Shown piece after piece: positions 8,247 to 17,582 of a stretch of DNA of 64,000 bases. The stretch spans positions 1 to 64,000 of the forward strand of contig JAHEFR010000004.1 of assembly GCA_024640085.1 (NCBI GenBank), given 5' to 3'. Every line of letters begins with the position of its first letter. Within the stretch, counting starts at the first letter, position 1. The notes beneath the pieces were generated by a model, which was not told where the DNA came from, searched no databases, and saw only the letters and a program-made list of their open reading frames with translations. A program made the translations under genes and the position numbers. Origin of the DNA: Gammaproteobacteria bacterium. GTDB taxonomy: Bacteria; Pseudomonadota; Gammaproteobacteria; Steroidobacterales; XN24.

Positions 8247-8300
8247 AATAGGGATCAGAGAGCCATTTTTTTGAAGGCAAATTGCTCTCTGACCCCTATT
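8247..8300. repeat. GTCAGAG hairpin repeat, copy 1
   Basis: The arms at 8247-8263 and 8284-8300 are complementary at 16 of 17 positions, separated by a 20-bp loop. The right arm with its flank is repeated exactly at 9658-9678 (copy 2). It lies between convergent genes. The TAG stop (8296-8298) of the minus-strand cupin gene lies inside the right arm. It may also act as a bidirectional transcript end, having TTTT after the right arm. It resembles short dispersed hairpins mobilised by REP-associated tyrosine transposases; that link is inference, as no such transposase is in the window. Confidence 0.8.
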
Positions 8301-8835
8301 TTCCGATCTGCTCGTTCTCGCGTTCGAAGATGCGCCGGATGACATCGCCGTCGGAGGGTTCCTCTTCCAGGGTCTCCGGATTCCAGAGGCTGCGTGCAGT
8401 ATCGAAGAAATCGCCACCATAGATGTGGATGCCGCCGGTGAATCGTCGCAGCGGGTTTGTCACTGAATGAATGGCGTCTACGGAGAGCGCCGCCACATCG
8501 CCCTCGAACAGGCAGGTCGCCCCGGAGGCCTCGATGCCGTCCGGCGTGCGGCGCCACATGATGTTGTCTTCCCGCCCGGTGTAGATACCGATGTTGGCCC
8601 ACATGAGGTGATTGTGGGGCATCAGATTCATCTGCGGCGTCCAGGTGGCGCTGAATATGGTCAGCGTCTTTGATCGATGCATGACATCGATATCGGCCAG
8701 GGTCGGCTCGCCGACTGCCTGTAGCATGGCGCGTGGCCGATGAACGGCCCGCTCCAGCACCTCCAGAACGGCCGCCTGGGCGTCAGCCTCCGTATTCGCG
8801 GTAACGCAGTCGTCAACAAAGCGTTCGATGTCCAT
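8296..8835 (-). CDS. Cysteine-dioxygenase-like cupin (COG5553 family)
   Basis: A 179-residue predicted metal-dependent protein of the double-stranded beta-helix superfamily. LMPHNHLMWANIGIYTG places H74 and H76 as likely metal ligands. HSVTNP (H123) and GGIHIYGGDFF (H137 region) supply the rest of the conserved core. The family is annotated as predicted metal-dependent enzymes related to cysteine dioxygenase; substrate is not established. The last residues IGK and the stop codon come from the neighbouring hairpin repeat, so the C-terminus has probably been remodelled by its insertion. It lies 54 bp downstream of dnaQ on the same strand. Confidence 0.8.
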   Translation of the reverse strand: MDIERFVDDCVTANTEADAQAAVLEVLERAVHRPRAMLQAVGEPTLADIDVMHRSKTLTIFSATWTPQMNLMPHNHLMWANIGIYTGREDNIMWRRTPDGIEASGATCLFEGDVAALSVDAIHSVTNPLRRFTGGIHIYGGDFFDTARSLWNPETLEEEPSDGDVIRRIFERENEQIGK

Positions 8836-8889
8836 CGGTCCTCCCCGCGTCCCGCCTCAGTATCCTACCCGTCCGGATCGGCAGGGGTG

Positions 8890-9600
8890 CTAGTGCCCGA
8901 GCCCGCGCCAGAGGCTCTCTCCCGCCACCGCCTCGATGCGGTCCAGGGCCGCTTCGTGGGCTTCCACCTCGTCATCCGAGGCCCGGAGGACGACCAGCTT
9001 GAGCCCCTTCCGGTCCACGCGCCGTTCGATTTGTTCCCGTGCCGATGAAGACTTGCTGTCGGTGCCGAGAGACAGAGCTGCCTGGCCGCCGGTCATGGCC
9101 AGATAGACTTCCGCGAGGATGCGGGCATCGAGCAGCGCCCCGTGGAGTTCGCGCTGGGAATTGTCCACCTGGTAACGCCTGCACAACGCATCCAGGCTGT
9201 TACGCTGCCCTGGATGCATCTCCCGCGCCAGCACCAGGGTGTCCAGCACCGGGCATAGTTCCTGGACGCGGGTGGGCTCGGGCCCCAGGCGGGCGAATTC
9301 CGCGTCCAGGAATCCCACGTCGAAAGGCGCGTTGTGAATGACCAGTTCGGCATCACCGACGAACGCGACCAGATCCTCGGCCACATCGCCGAACATCGGC
9401 TTGTCGGACAAGAAGGCTGCGGACAGGCCGTGCACTTCCTGGGCCCCGGGGTCGATATCCCGTTCCGGATTGAGATAGTGGTGGAAAGTCCGTCCGGTCA
9501 GTCGCCGGTTGATCATCTCCACGCACCCGATTTCGATGATCCGGTGGCCCTGCTCCGGCTCCAGCCCGGTGGTCTCCGTGTCCAGTACGATCTGTCGCAT
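8890..9600 (-). CDS. dnaQ: DNA polymerase III epsilon subunit (3'-5' proofreading exonuclease)
   Basis: A 236-residue DEDDh exonuclease. Exo I is D7/E9 in LDTETTGL, Exo II is D94 in HNAPFDVGFLD, and Exo III is H153/D158 in HGALLDAR. The about 65-residue C-terminal tail beyond the nuclease domain is the part that binds the polymerase alpha subunit. The length matches bacterial DnaQ (about 240). It follows rnhA on the minus strand, the common rnhA-dnaQ pairing, but here the two are separated by the second copy of the hairpin repeat rather than the usual divergent arrangement of E. coli. Confidence 0.95.
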   Translation of the reverse strand: MRQIVLDTETTGLEPEQGHRIIEIGCVEMINRRLTGRTFHHYLNPERDIDPGAQEVHGLSAAFLSDKPMFGDVAEDLVAFVGDAELVIHNAPFDVGFLDAEFARLGPEPTRVQELCPVLDTLVLAREMHPGQRNSLDALCRRYQVDNSQRELHGALLDARILAEVYLAMTGGQAALSLGTDSKSSSAREQIERRVDRKGLKLVVLRASDDEVEAHEAALDRIEAVAGESLWRGLGH

Positions 9601-9620
9601 CGCCTTCCTCGTCCCCGGAA

Positions 9621-9678
9621 AATCGGCGTCAGAGCGCCAATCTTCCCACCTGGTGAGAATTGCTCTCTGACCCCTATT
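9621..9678. repeat. GTCAGAG hairpin repeat, copy 2
   Basis: The right arm 9659-9678 (ATTGCTCTCTGACCCCTATT) is identical to copy 1. The left arm 9621-9641 is a diverged partner (AATCGGCGTCAGAGCGCCAAT) that keeps the GTCAGAG core. It sits in the rnhA-dnaQ gap. The rnhA stop TAA (9677-9679) overlaps the conserved arm and is directly followed by an out-of-frame TAG belonging to the repeat. The orientation relative to the upstream minus-strand gene is the same as in copy 1. Confidence 0.78.
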
Positions 9679-10114
9679 ATGGACTCATCTCGTCGATACC
9701 CCGATTGGCCAATTCGTCTGCCCGCTCATTCTCCGGATGGCCGCTGTGACCCTTCACCCAGTGCCAGCTGACCTGATGGCGGCCCGATTCCACATCGAGG
9801 GTCTGCCAGAGATCCTGGTTCTTCACCGGTTTCCTCGCCGCGTTCTTCCAGCCCCTGCGTTTCCAACCGGCCAGCCAGTCGGTGATACCCATGCGCACAT
9901 ACTGGGAATCCGTGTACAGATCCACATGGCAGGGACGCGTCAGCGCGCGCAGCGCCTCGATGGCCGCGGTCAGCTCCATGCGATTGTTGGTGGTCTCGCT
10001 TTCGCCTCCCCAGAGCTCTTTCTCATGATCGCCGTAACGGAGCACCACGCCCCAGCCCCCCGGGCCCGGGTTACCGCGACACGCGCCGTCGGTATAGATT
10101 TCGACCTGTCTCAA
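9677..10114 (-). CDS. rnhA: Ribonuclease HI
   Basis: From the TTG at 10114 the product is 145 residues. The catalytic residues fall at D9 (YTDGAC), E47 (RMELTA), D69 (YTDSQY) and an Asp near 133 (NERADELA), one position before the E. coli numbering D10/E48/D70/D134. The enzyme removes RNA from RNA:DNA hybrids. The TTG overlaps the TGA of the upstream methyltransferase gene by four bases, which supports this start over an ATG at 10180 inside that gene. The 3' end is supplied by a repeat element. Confidence 0.9.
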   Translation of the reverse strand: MRQVEIYTDGACRGNPGPGGWGVVLRYGDHEKELWGGESETTNNRMELTAAIEALRALTRPCHVDLYTDSQYVRMGITDWLAGWKRRGWKNAARKPVKNQDLWQTLDVESGRHQVSWHWVKGHSGHPENERADELANRGIDEMSP

Positions 10115-10818
10115 ATCCCGTTCCGCGTGGAAGGTTCCACGAGCCCGCGGGCTCCGGCCACCTTGGCGGGATTGCGCCACAGCTTCCTCAAAGGCGTCAC
10201 CACGTGTACCCGCTTGACGGCCACTACCAGGTAGGCGGCATAGGAGAATGGCAGCTTGCGGATCCCGTCCCGGGCCGCGCCGCCTCCGCTCAGCGCGGGG
10301 AAATAACGCCGGCTGACGGTGACGTCGAAACCGAGCAACGACAGCCAGTCTCGCAGCCGACGTTCCGTAACGAGTTGGTTCAGCCCGGGGGGGAAAGCGC
10401 CGCGGCTCAGGAACCGGCGCAGTCCAAAGACACTGATCGGATTGAACCCCAGCACCATGATGCGCCCGCCCCCGGCGAGCACCCGCTCAGCCTCTCGCAG
10501 CACCTCATGGGGGTGGCGGGTAAGTTCCAGGGTATGGGGCAGGAGCAGGCCGTCCACCGTCTGGCCGCCAACCGGCAGGTTCTCCGGGCGTGCCACGAAT
10601 CCTACCCCAGGCCCTGTGTGGTCGTTGCAGACCGCACGCCTGGCCGTGCCGGGGTAGGCGAGGAACCCGTCCGGGTCACCCCAGGCACCTACCTGCAGGA
10701 ACTGGGCGCCGAACATGCGCCCAAGCTCCGTTGCGGCCGCCTCGCGCTCGGCTTCCTCGAAGTCACGGCCCGAGGCGGTATCTAGCCACTCCTTCACTGA
10801 ACTCTGATAGACAGGCAT
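10111..10818 (-). CDS. SAM-dependent class I methyltransferase (function unknown)
   Basis: About 235 residues from the ATG at 10818 ([14 protein letters not shown]). The upstream in-frame extension to 10923 is compositionally poor and runs into the divergent gloB promoter and start. The SAM-binding core is partly degenerate: [16 protein letters not shown] stands where motif I should be. [23 protein letters not shown] is the typical post-motif III segment. Proteins of this type commonly lie between gloB and rnhA in gammaproteobacteria. No substrate can be assigned. It is translationally coupled to rnhA. Confidence 0.78.
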   Translation of the reverse strand: MPVYQSSVKEWLDTASGRDFEEAEREAAATELGRMFGAQFLQVGAWGDPDGFLAYPGTARRAVCNDHTGPGVGFVARPENLPVGGQTVDGLLLPHTLELTRHPHEVLREAERVLAGGGRIMVLGFNPISVFGLRRFLSRGAFPPGLNQLVTERRLRDWLSLLGFDVTVSRRYFPALSGGGAARDGIRKLPFSYAAYLVVAVKRVHVVTPLRKLWRNPAKVAGARGLVEPSTRNGI

Positions 10819-10903
10819 GGACGAAGCATAACGGCTCCGGCGGTCCTGGCAAAAGCGTGACGCGATTAGTTGCGCCGCGGCCCGTGGTCGATAAGATACG
10901 CCC

Positions 10904-11677
10904 ATGCTAAGGGTTACTCCCATACGCGCATTCAGCGATAACTACATCTGGCTGATCCATGGTCCCCGGAGCCCGGGACGCGTGGCCATCGTCGATCCTG
11001 GCGATTCGATGCCGGTGATGAAGTATCTTGACCGGGAGGGCCTTGGCGCCGCTGCCATTCTTCTGACACACCATCACCCGGATCACGTCGGCGGCGTGGC
11101 ACGGCTGGCCGGGGAACTGGAACTGCCGGTATATGGCCCCGCATCTGAACAAATCCCCGTGCGGGAGATCGAGCTGGCCGAAGGCGATCAGGTGCGGCTG
11201 GAGACCCTGGGACTGGAGTTCCGGGTGATCGACTGTCCGGGGCACACCGCAGGGCACATCGCCTACCTGGGTCACGGCGCATTGTTCTGCGGGGACACCC
11301 TGTTCAGCGCCGGATGCGGTCGGCTGTTCGAGGGCACGCCACAGCAGATGGCCGCCTCCCTGGCCAAACTGGCGGCCCTGCCGGACGATACACGGGTCTT
11401 TTGCGCACACGAGTACACCCTGAGCAATTTGCGGTTTGCCTGCGCGGTCGAGCCGGATAACAAGGACGTTGCCCGGTACCTGGACCGCGCGGCTGCCCTG
11501 CAGGCAGACAACGAGCCGACCCTGCCCTCGACCATCGGCCTGGAGAAGCTGGTCAATCCGTTCCTGCGATGCCACACGGAGTCGGTGCGCAAGGCGGCCG
11601 AGACGCAGGCGGGGCAGCCGCTGACGGACCCGGTGCAGGTGTTCGCCGCAGTGCGGGCCTGGAAGGATCGTTTCTGA
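10904..11677 (+). CDS. gloB: Hydroxyacylglutathione hydrolase (glyoxalase II)
   Basis: A 257-residue metallo-beta-lactamase-fold enzyme. The metal motif THHHPDH gives H56, H58, D60 and H61. CPGHTAGHIAY and the second-metal FCGDTLFSAGCGRLFEGT follow, with FCAHEYTLSN near the end of the core. The C-terminal HAGH domain ends in VFAAVRAWKDRF. It hydrolyses S-D-lactoylglutathione in methylglyoxal detoxification. It starts 85 bp from the divergent methyltransferase, and its stop overlaps the mltD ATG by one base. Confidence 0.96.
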   Translation: MLRVTPIRAFSDNYIWLIHGPRSPGRVAIVDPGDSMPVMKYLDREGLGAAAILLTHHHPDHVGGVARLAGELELPVYGPASEQIPVREIELAEGDQVRLETLGLEFRVIDCPGHTAGHIAYLGHGALFCGDTLFSAGCGRLFEGTPQQMAASLAKLAALPDDTRVFCAHEYTLSNLRFACAVEPDNKDVARYLDRAAALQADNEPTLPSTIGLEKLVNPFLRCHTESVRKAAETQAGQPLTDPVQVFAAVRAWKDRF

Positions 11678-13320
11678 TGGCGCGCGGCATGAAGACGGCC
11701 CTGCAGCGCCTGCTGACATCTGCCGCGGCATCCGGTATCGCGGCATGCGCGACGCCGGCGCCGGCCCCGATCGTCGATACCCAGCCGGTGACGGAGGTCC
11801 AGCCACCTGCCGTGGCCCAGGCGACCGAGATGGAACGGGTCAGCGTTGCCGTCACCTTGCGGGTTCCGGCCGACGCCCTGCCCGCCCAGCCAGAGATACC
11901 ACCGGCTACCCCCGACATGATCACCGCCATGGCAGCCGGATTCGAGCTGCGGGTGGCGGATCGGAAAGAAGTCGCCCGGCAGCGAGAATGGTTCGTCAAA
12001 CACCCGAAGTACATGCAGCGGGTCTTCCAGCGCAGCGAACGTTACCTCTACCACATCCTCGGGGAGCTTCAGCGCCGGGGCATGCCCCCAGATCTCGCGC
12101 TCCTGCCAATCGTGGAGAGCGCCTATGACCCGTTCGCCTACTCCCACGGCCGGGCGGCGGGACTCTGGCAGATGATCCCGGGAACCGCGCGCCGGTTCGG
12201 GGTACGCCAGAACTGGTGGTACGACGGCCGTCGCGATGTCCTGGATTCGACCCGGGCCGCCCTGGATTACCTGCAATACCTGTATGACGAATTCGATGGC
12301 GACTGGCAGCTCGCCGTCGCCGCGTACAACTCCGGCGAAGGAAACGTCATGCGCGCCATTGCCCGCAATACCGCTGTCGGCAAACCGACGGACTTCTGGC
12401 ACCTGAAGCTGCCCAGGGAAACCGTTACGTATGTACCGAAATTGCTCGCTTTGGTAGACATCGTCGCCGATCCTGAAGCTTACGGCCTTGATCTCCCGAA
12501 ATTACCGGATCGACCCTACTTCGACGTCGTGTCGCTGGACGGGCAGATGGACCTGGCCCTGATCGCCGAACTGGCGGGCATGGACATGGACGACCTCTAT
12601 GCCCTCAATCCCGGGTTCAACCGCTGGGCCACCGACCCCGATGGGCCTCAGCGGGCGCTGGTCCCGGTGGACAGGGCCCCGCAGCTGACTGCTGCGGTCG
12701 CAGATCTGCCGGACGACGCCCGGATGCGCTGGGTCCGCTATCGGATTCGTTCCGGCGACTCCCTGATCAGTGTCGCCAGGCGCCACGACACCACGCCGGA
12801 GGTGCTGAAGGCGGTCAACGGGTTGCGAGGAAACCTGATCCGGGTCGGGGACCATCTGATGATCCCCACGGCCAGCCGTACGCTGACCGCCTACACGCAG
12901 AGCGCGGACCGGCGCCTTGCCCGTACGCAGGGCACACCGCGGGGATCCGCCAAGGTCAGCCACACGGTGGCCAACGGTGACACTCTCTGGGGCATCGCGC
13001 GCCGATACGGAGTGTCGACCCGATCCCTGGCCAAGTGGAATGGCATGGCGCCCGGGGACACGCTATCGCTGGGGCGCACCCTGGTGGTGTGGGCCGACAC
13101 CGGCAAGAGCGCGCCAGCCCCGGCTGCTTCGCCGGCCGCCCGGGAGCGCAAGCTCCGCTATACGGTACGCCGCGGCGACTCGTTGTATCTCATCGCGCAG
13201 CGCTTCAGGGTGACCGTCGCCCAGATCCAGCAATGGAACAAGCTGGACGCTTCGAGATATCTGCAACCTGGACAGACCCTGACCGTCTTCGTCGACGTCA
13301 CCCGCCAGTCCGGCGGCTGA
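11677..13320 (+). CDS. mltD: Membrane-bound lytic murein transglycosylase D, lipoprotein with three LysM domains
   Basis: 547 residues from the ATG at 11677, which overlaps the gloB stop; an AAGGA lies 9 bases upstream. A lipoprotein-type signal ends at C24 (SGIAAC). The SLT domain (about 135-245) has the catalytic Glu E147 in LLPIVESAYDP and the AAYNSGEGNV block. Three LysM repeats follow (about 350-395, 425-468 and 493-537), starting YRIRSGDSL, HTVANGDTLW and YTVRRGDSLY. It cleaves glycan strands of peptidoglycan at the outer membrane. The gloB-mltD pairing is widespread in gammaproteobacteria. Confidence 0.95.
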   Translation: MARGMKTALQRLLTSAAASGIAACATPAPAPIVDTQPVTEVQPPAVAQATEMERVSVAVTLRVPADALPAQPEIPPATPDMITAMAAGFELRVADRKEVARQREWFVKHPKYMQRVFQRSERYLYHILGELQRRGMPPDLALLPIVESAYDPFAYSHGRAAGLWQMIPGTARRFGVRQNWWYDGRRDVLDSTRAALDYLQYLYDEFDGDWQLAVAAYNSGEGNVMRAIARNTAVGKPTDFWHLKLPRETVTYVPKLLALVDIVADPEAYGLDLPKLPDRPYFDVVSLDGQMDLALIAELAGMDMDDLYALNPGFNRWATDPDGPQRALVPVDRAPQLTAAVADLPDDARMRWVRYRIRSGDSLISVARRHDTTPEVLKAVNGLRGNLIRVGDHLMIPTASRTLTAYTQSADRRLARTQGTPRGSAKVSHTVANGDTLWGIARRYGVSTRSLAKWNGMAPGDTLSLGRTLVVWADTGKSAPAPAASPAARERKLRYTVRRGDSLYLIAQRFRVTVAQIQQWNKLDASRYLQPGQTLTVFVDVTRQSGG

Positions 13321-14109
13321 TCAATCCTCTTCCAGCGTCATTCCGACGTGGCTGTAGCCGGCATCCACGTAGAGAATCTCCCCGGTGATCCCCGCCGCCA
13401 GATCGGAACAGAGGAACGCAGCCGCGTTGCCCACGTCGTCGATGGTCACGTTGCGCCTCAGCGGCGTCAGGTCGGCCACATGGTTCAGGATTTTTCTGAA
13501 ACCGCTGATCCCGGCGGCTGCCAGCGTCTTGATAGGCCCGGCGGAAATACCGTTCACCCGGATACCTTCGGGGCCCAGGTCCGCCGCCAGGAAGCGCACG
13601 TTGGCTTCCAGGCTGGCCTTCGCCGGCCCCATGACGTTGTAGTTCGGGATCGCCCTGACAGCGCCGAGGTAGGAAAGCGTCAGCAGGGCGCCGGCGCGAC
13701 CATCCATCATCGGCCGGGCGGCCCGCGCCAGGGCGGCAAAGCTGTAGGCACTGATTTCGTGAGCGATGCGGTAACCCTCACGGGTGACCACATCCACGTA
13801 ACGCCCGGCCAACTGTTCCCGGGGCGCGAACCCCACCGAGTGGACCACGACATCGAGGCCATCCCAGTGTTTACCCAGTGCGTCGAAAGCCCCCTCGATC
13901 TCGGCGTCTTCCGCCACATCCATGGCACAGGTGATTGACGAGCCCAGCTTCGCCGCCATGTCCTCGACCCGGGGCCGGAGTTTGTCGTTCTGGTAAGTGA
14001 AGGCCAGCTCGGCGCCCTCGCGCCGAAATGCCTGAGCGATACCCCAGGCGATCGAGCGTTGGCTCGCTACGCCGACGATCAGTGCACGCTTGCCTGCCAT
14101 GAATCCCAT
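13321..14109 (-). CDS. fabI: Enoyl-[acyl-carrier-protein] reductase (NADH), FabI
   Basis: A 262-residue short-chain dehydrogenase-type FabI. Residues Y147, Y157 and K164 ([15 protein letters not shown]) line up with E. coli Y146/Y156/K163. The N-terminal cofactor segment [20 protein letters not shown] has the FabI-specific spacing. It performs the last reduction of each fatty-acid elongation round and is the triclosan target in sensitive bacteria. Its stop abuts the convergent mltD stop with no gap. Confidence 0.96.
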   Translation of the reverse strand: MGFMAGKRALIVGVASQRSIAWGIAQAFRREGAELAFTYQNDKLRPRVEDMAAKLGSSITCAMDVAEDAEIEGAFDALGKHWDGLDVVVHSVGFAPREQLAGRYVDVVTREGYRIAHEISAYSFAALARAARPMMDGRAGALLTLSYLGAVRAIPNYNVMGPAKASLEANVRFLAADLGPEGIRVNGISAGPIKTLAAAGISGFRKILNHVADLTPLRRNVTIDDVGNAAAFLCSDLAAGITGEILYVDAGYSHVGMTLEED

Positions 14110-14169
14110 CGGTATCCCCTCGTTGGTGTTATGCGTGAGCGCAGGTTGCCGCCGAGACTAGCACAGCGT

Positions 14170-15462
14170 TCACGCGGACCGCCTCATCACTTCGGCCTCG
14201 CCCAGAATCCCCTCCTCGCCTTCCGTGCGGGCGACGATCACGGCGCCGCAACTGTCACCGAATACATTGACGCTGGTGCGGCACATATCGAGGATCCGGT
14301 CGAACACGAACAGGACCCCGAGCGCCTCCACAGGCAATCCCACGGCGCTCAGGATGATGGCGATGGCAACCAGGGACGCTGACGGGATCCCGGCCACGCC
14401 GATGGATGTCACCAGGGCGGTCACCACAATGACGAACTGCACCGAGAAACTCAGTTCCAGGCCGTAGGCCTGGGCGATGAACATGGCGGCGACGCATTCG
14501 TACAGTGCCGTCCCGTCCATATTGATAGTCGCCCCCAGGGGCAGCACAAAACTGCTGGTGCGGTTGGATACACCGGCATTCGCCTCCAGGCTCTCCATCG
14601 TCACTGGCAGGGTGGCCGAAGACGACGCTGTCGAGAATGCGGTCATCAGCGCCGGGGCCATGGCCGGGAACATGCGGTAGGGCCGCACTCGCGCGAACAC
14701 CTTCAGCAAGAGCGGCAGGGTCCCCAAAGCATGGATGGCCAGCGCAATCAGGACTGTGGCCGCGAAAACGACCAGGGGGCCGGCGGCGTCGAAGCCGGTC
14801 CTGGACACCGTCTTTGCGACCAGCCCGAACACACCGATGGGAGCGAACAGCATGATCCATTCGGTCATCCGCAGCATCACGTGATGGACGGCGTCCCAGA
14901 AACTGTAGAGCGTCTCGGCGGTGTCGTGACCGATCCGCGTCATGAAGAAGCCGAACAGGAGGCTGAAAAATATCAACCCCAACATCTGTCCCTCGGCGGC
15001 GGCGCTGACCACGTTGATAGGCACCATCCGGAGAAATATCTCGGCCAGCGCTCCGACGCCCGCTCCACCGACTTTGTCAGTCACCATGCTGGCGTCCGCC
15101 TCCAGCGCGAGGAGATCGCGAGCAGGCGCGCCGTCGACGATTCCCGGCTGGATCAGGTTGACCAGGACCAGGCCAAGCAGGATGGCGAGCAGTGACGAGG
15201 CGATGTAATAGGCCAGCGTCTTGCCGCCTAGCCGCCCGAGATCGCCGGAAGAGCCAATCCCGGCCACGCCCACTATGATGGAGGACATGATCAGCGGCAC
15301 GATCAGCATCTTCAGGGCATTGATGAACAACGTGCCCAGGAAATCGTAGACCGGATAAAGCCGCAGCCCGAAGATCGCTCCCTCCTGGCCCCCGATCCAT
15401 CCGACCGCCGCCGCGACGACGATAGCGATGAGGATCTGCCAGTGGAGCTTCAGTCTGCGCAT
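14170..15462 (-). CDS. Dicarboxylate/amino acid:cation symporter (DAACS/SLC1 family)
   Basis: A 430-residue polytopic transporter. The serine-rich re-entrant loop STASSSATLPVT, the cation-binding GATINMDGTALYE and the second re-entrant loop GIPSASLV are all present. MCRTSVNVFGDSCGAVIVAR matches the substrate-binding last helix (D and N-D residues). Such carriers import glutamate/aspartate or C4-dicarboxylates with Na+ or H+. The TSVN form cannot by itself decide between GltP- and DctA-like specificity. It lies between ppiD and fabI on the same strand. Confidence 0.92.
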   Translation of the reverse strand: MRRLKLHWQILIAIVVAAAVGWIGGQEGAIFGLRLYPVYDFLGTLFINALKMLIVPLIMSSIIVGVAGIGSSGDLGRLGGKTLAYYIASSLLAILLGLVLVNLIQPGIVDGAPARDLLALEADASMVTDKVGGAGVGALAEIFLRMVPINVVSAAAEGQMLGLIFFSLLFGFFMTRIGHDTAETLYSFWDAVHHVMLRMTEWIMLFAPIGVFGLVAKTVSRTGFDAAGPLVVFAATVLIALAIHALGTLPLLLKVFARVRPYRMFPAMAPALMTAFSTASSSATLPVTMESLEANAGVSNRTSSFVLPLGATINMDGTALYECVAAMFIAQAYGLELSFSVQFVIVVTALVTSIGVAGIPSASLVAIAIILSAVGLPVEALGVLFVFDRILDMCRTSVNVFGDSCGAVIVARTEGEEGILGEAEVMRRSA

Positions 15463-15486
15463 TGGGCCCCGCCTCAGGGTCAGCCC

Positions 15487-15524
15487 GGACCGCGGCGGGC
15501 GCGCTGCGCCCGTCGCTCCGGTCC
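15487..15524 (-). terminator. GC-rich hairpin between ppiD and symporter gene
   Basis: Outer arms GGACCG/CGGTCC (15487-15492 and 15519-15524) and an inner stem GGGCGC/GCGCCC form a strong hairpin 1-2 bases after the ppiD stop. There is no T-run, so a full intrinsic terminator is not shown. It could attenuate read-through or protect the ppiD mRNA 3' end. Confidence 0.35.
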
Positions 15525-15525
15525 G

Positions 15526-17427
15526 TTATTCAAACTGTTCGTGATTGATCACGATCGTAGCTGAGTCACGCAACTCGGAAACGTAGCCTGTCAGCTCCTC
15601 TCCGCCCGCCGCCCGTGCGAGCTGCTGTCGGAGTTGGGCGCGCTCAGCATCGGACAAGGCCTGCAGATCGCCAGGGGCGATCCCGGTGAGCAGCCAGGCC
15701 GCGAAAGACCCGTCCGCGAGGGTCAGGCTGCCGACGGTACGCTGCTCGTCGCCGAGATCCGCCGCGAACGCCGCATCCTTGACCGGCGCAGGCACGTCAG
15801 GGGAATTCCTCCCCACGGGTCTTACATCGTTGAACTGCGCATCCACTGATGTCGCCACAGCCCGGGGCGATTCGCCGGCCTCGAGGCGAGCGGCTGCGCT
15901 CGCGCCGACCTCAGCCGCCCGGTCCCGGGCCGCCTCCCGCTTGAGCCGGGCCAGGATGCCATCCCGGACCTCCTCCAGGGGACGGGGGGCAGCAGGATGA
16001 TGGCCTTCGACCCGAAGTACGACGACATGGCCGTCCTCGATCTCGACCGGCTCGCTGTTCTCCCCTTCGCTGAGCACCACCTCGCTGAAAGCGGCATCGA
16101 TGATCTTGGGACTGGCCGCCAGCCCGCTACCGGCGCTACGCGACATCCCGTCGATACGCTGGATCTCCAGTCCGAGTTCGGACGCCGCGGGCACAAGCGT
16201 GTCGGGGCTTTCAAACGTGAGCTCGTACAAACGCTCCGCCTTCGAATAGAAAATATCCTCCGCGGTCCGGTGTCGGTAGTCCACCAGCAGGTCGTCCCTG
16301 GCCTCTTCGAAAGTCTTGACGTCTCCCGGCTGTATCTCCTCGAGCTCGATGATGTGATAGCCGAACGGACTCTTCACCGGTTCGCTGATCTCTCCTTTCT
16401 CCATCGCGAACAGCGCTTCCTCGAACGGCGCGACCATCATGCCCTGTTCGACCCAGCCGAGGTCACCACCGAGAGAGGCGGACCCGGAATCGTCCGAGGT
16501 ATCGCGCGCCACAGCGTCGAAATCCTCGCCGGCCCGCAGACGCTCCAGCACCGCATCCGCCTTTGCGAGGGCCTGGCCGTCGTCGGTATCCTCGTCGACC
16601 GCAATCAGGATGTGCCGGGCACGGCGCTGCTCGGGTGAACTGAACATCTGCGGATCACGGCCAACCTCGGTCTCGTAGTAGTCCCTGAGATTCTCCTCGG
16701 TCACCGTAACGGTCGGAATGATGTCGTCCAGCTTGAGCTCCACGTAGTCGATGTCCACCGACTCCGGGCTCATGTAACGGTCCGGATGACTCTCGTACTC
16801 GGCCACCACAAGTTCGTCACTGACCTGCACCTGATCGGTGAACCGCTCGACCGGTATAACCAGCCACCCGAGATCCCTGCGCTCCCGGTCTATCCTGACC
16901 CACTGTTCGAGTTCGGCGGGCGTCACGAAGGCGCTGGCGAGAATGCCGTCCTGCAGCTGGGAGATCTCCATGTTCTGCCGCTGCTCGGCCTCGAACATCG
17001 TCGGTGAGTATCCGACGTTCGCGAGCATGGCGCGGTAGGCGTCGAGGGAGAATTGCCCGTTGACCTGAAAGGAAGGGATCTGCTGGATGCTCTCTGACAA
17101 TGCCTCGTTTCCGACCCGGTAGCCTGCTTTGCGTATACGCTGGAGCAGCAGTCGGTTCCTGACGAATCCCTCGATGACGCCGTCACGGACCTGGTTCTCG
17201 ATAGGCGCAGGCACGTCTGCGCCGTAGGCCTGCTGGAACTGGGAAAGTTGATTCTGAATCGCCTGACGGACCGGACCGATCGGGATCTTGTCGCCGTTGA
17301 CCACGGCGGCAACGGACTGGTTGCTGAAACCGATGTCGATTCCCCAGACGGCGAACACGAAGGCCAACAGGGCCAGGATGACTCCGGCTACCCAGCCGGT
17401 GATCTTCTCGCGAATCTTCTGCAGCAT
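15526..17427 (-). CDS. ppiD: Periplasmic chaperone/peptidyl-prolyl isomerase D
   Basis: A 633-residue inner-membrane-anchored protein. One transmembrane helix (about 13-30, WVAGVILALLAFVFAVWG) is followed by a SurA-like N-terminal domain. A parvulin domain (about 265-365) contains RRARHILIAVDE, GGDLGWVEQGMMV and SPFGYHIIELEE. A long C-terminal part completes the family length of about 620-640. It assists folding of exported proteins at the SecYEG translocon. The position downstream of hupB (with tRNAs between) is the conserved gammaproteobacterial order. Confidence 0.95.
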   Translation of the reverse strand: MLQKIREKITGWVAGVILALLAFVFAVWGIDIGFSNQSVAAVVNGDKIPIGPVRQAIQNQLSQFQQAYGADVPAPIENQVRDGVIEGFVRNRLLLQRIRKAGYRVGNEALSESIQQIPSFQVNGQFSLDAYRAMLANVGYSPTMFEAEQRQNMEISQLQDGILASAFVTPAELEQWVRIDRERRDLGWLVIPVERFTDQVQVSDELVVAEYESHPDRYMSPESVDIDYVELKLDDIIPTVTVTEENLRDYYETEVGRDPQMFSSPEQRRARHILIAVDEDTDDGQALAKADAVLERLRAGEDFDAVARDTSDDSGSASLGGDLGWVEQGMMVAPFEEALFAMEKGEISEPVKSPFGYHIIELEEIQPGDVKTFEEARDDLLVDYRHRTAEDIFYSKAERLYELTFESPDTLVPAASELGLEIQRIDGMSRSAGSGLAASPKIIDAAFSEVVLSEGENSEPVEIEDGHVVVLRVEGHHPAAPRPLEEVRDGILARLKREAARDRAAEVGASAAARLEAGESPRAVATSVDAQFNDVRPVGRNSPDVPAPVKDAAFAADLGDEQRTVGSLTLADGSFAAWLLTGIAPGDLQALSDAERAQLRQQLARAAGGEELTGYVSELRDSATIVINHEQFE

Positions 17428-17460
17428 GTCTGTCGGCGTTCCTGTGCAAGGATTTCCGGC

Positions 17461-17490
17461 AAAGAAAAGGGCGCCGCCAGGGCGCCCTTT
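17461..17490 (-). terminator. Rho-independent terminator after tRNA-Asp
   Basis: A perfect 10-bp stem (17466-17475 with 17481-17490) has a 5-base loop. Read on the minus strand it is followed by TCTTT. It ends the hupB-tRNA-Val-tRNA-Asp transcript before ppiD. Confidence 0.88.
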
Positions 17491-17499
17491 CCGATTAAG

Positions 17500-17576
17500 T
17501 GGCGGAGCGGACGGGACTCGAACCCGCGACCCCCGGCGTGACAGGCCGGTATTCTAACCAGCTGAACTACCGCTCC
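17500..17576 (-). tRNA. tRNA-Asp (GTC)
   Basis: A 77-nt cloverleaf with encoded CCA. The acceptor is GGAGCGG/CCGCTCC and the anticodon GTC is at 17540-17542 (reverse complement GAC on plus). The T-arm GGTTCGAGTCC is canonical. It is followed by an intrinsic terminator. Confidence 0.97.
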
Positions 17577-17582
17577 TTTTGC

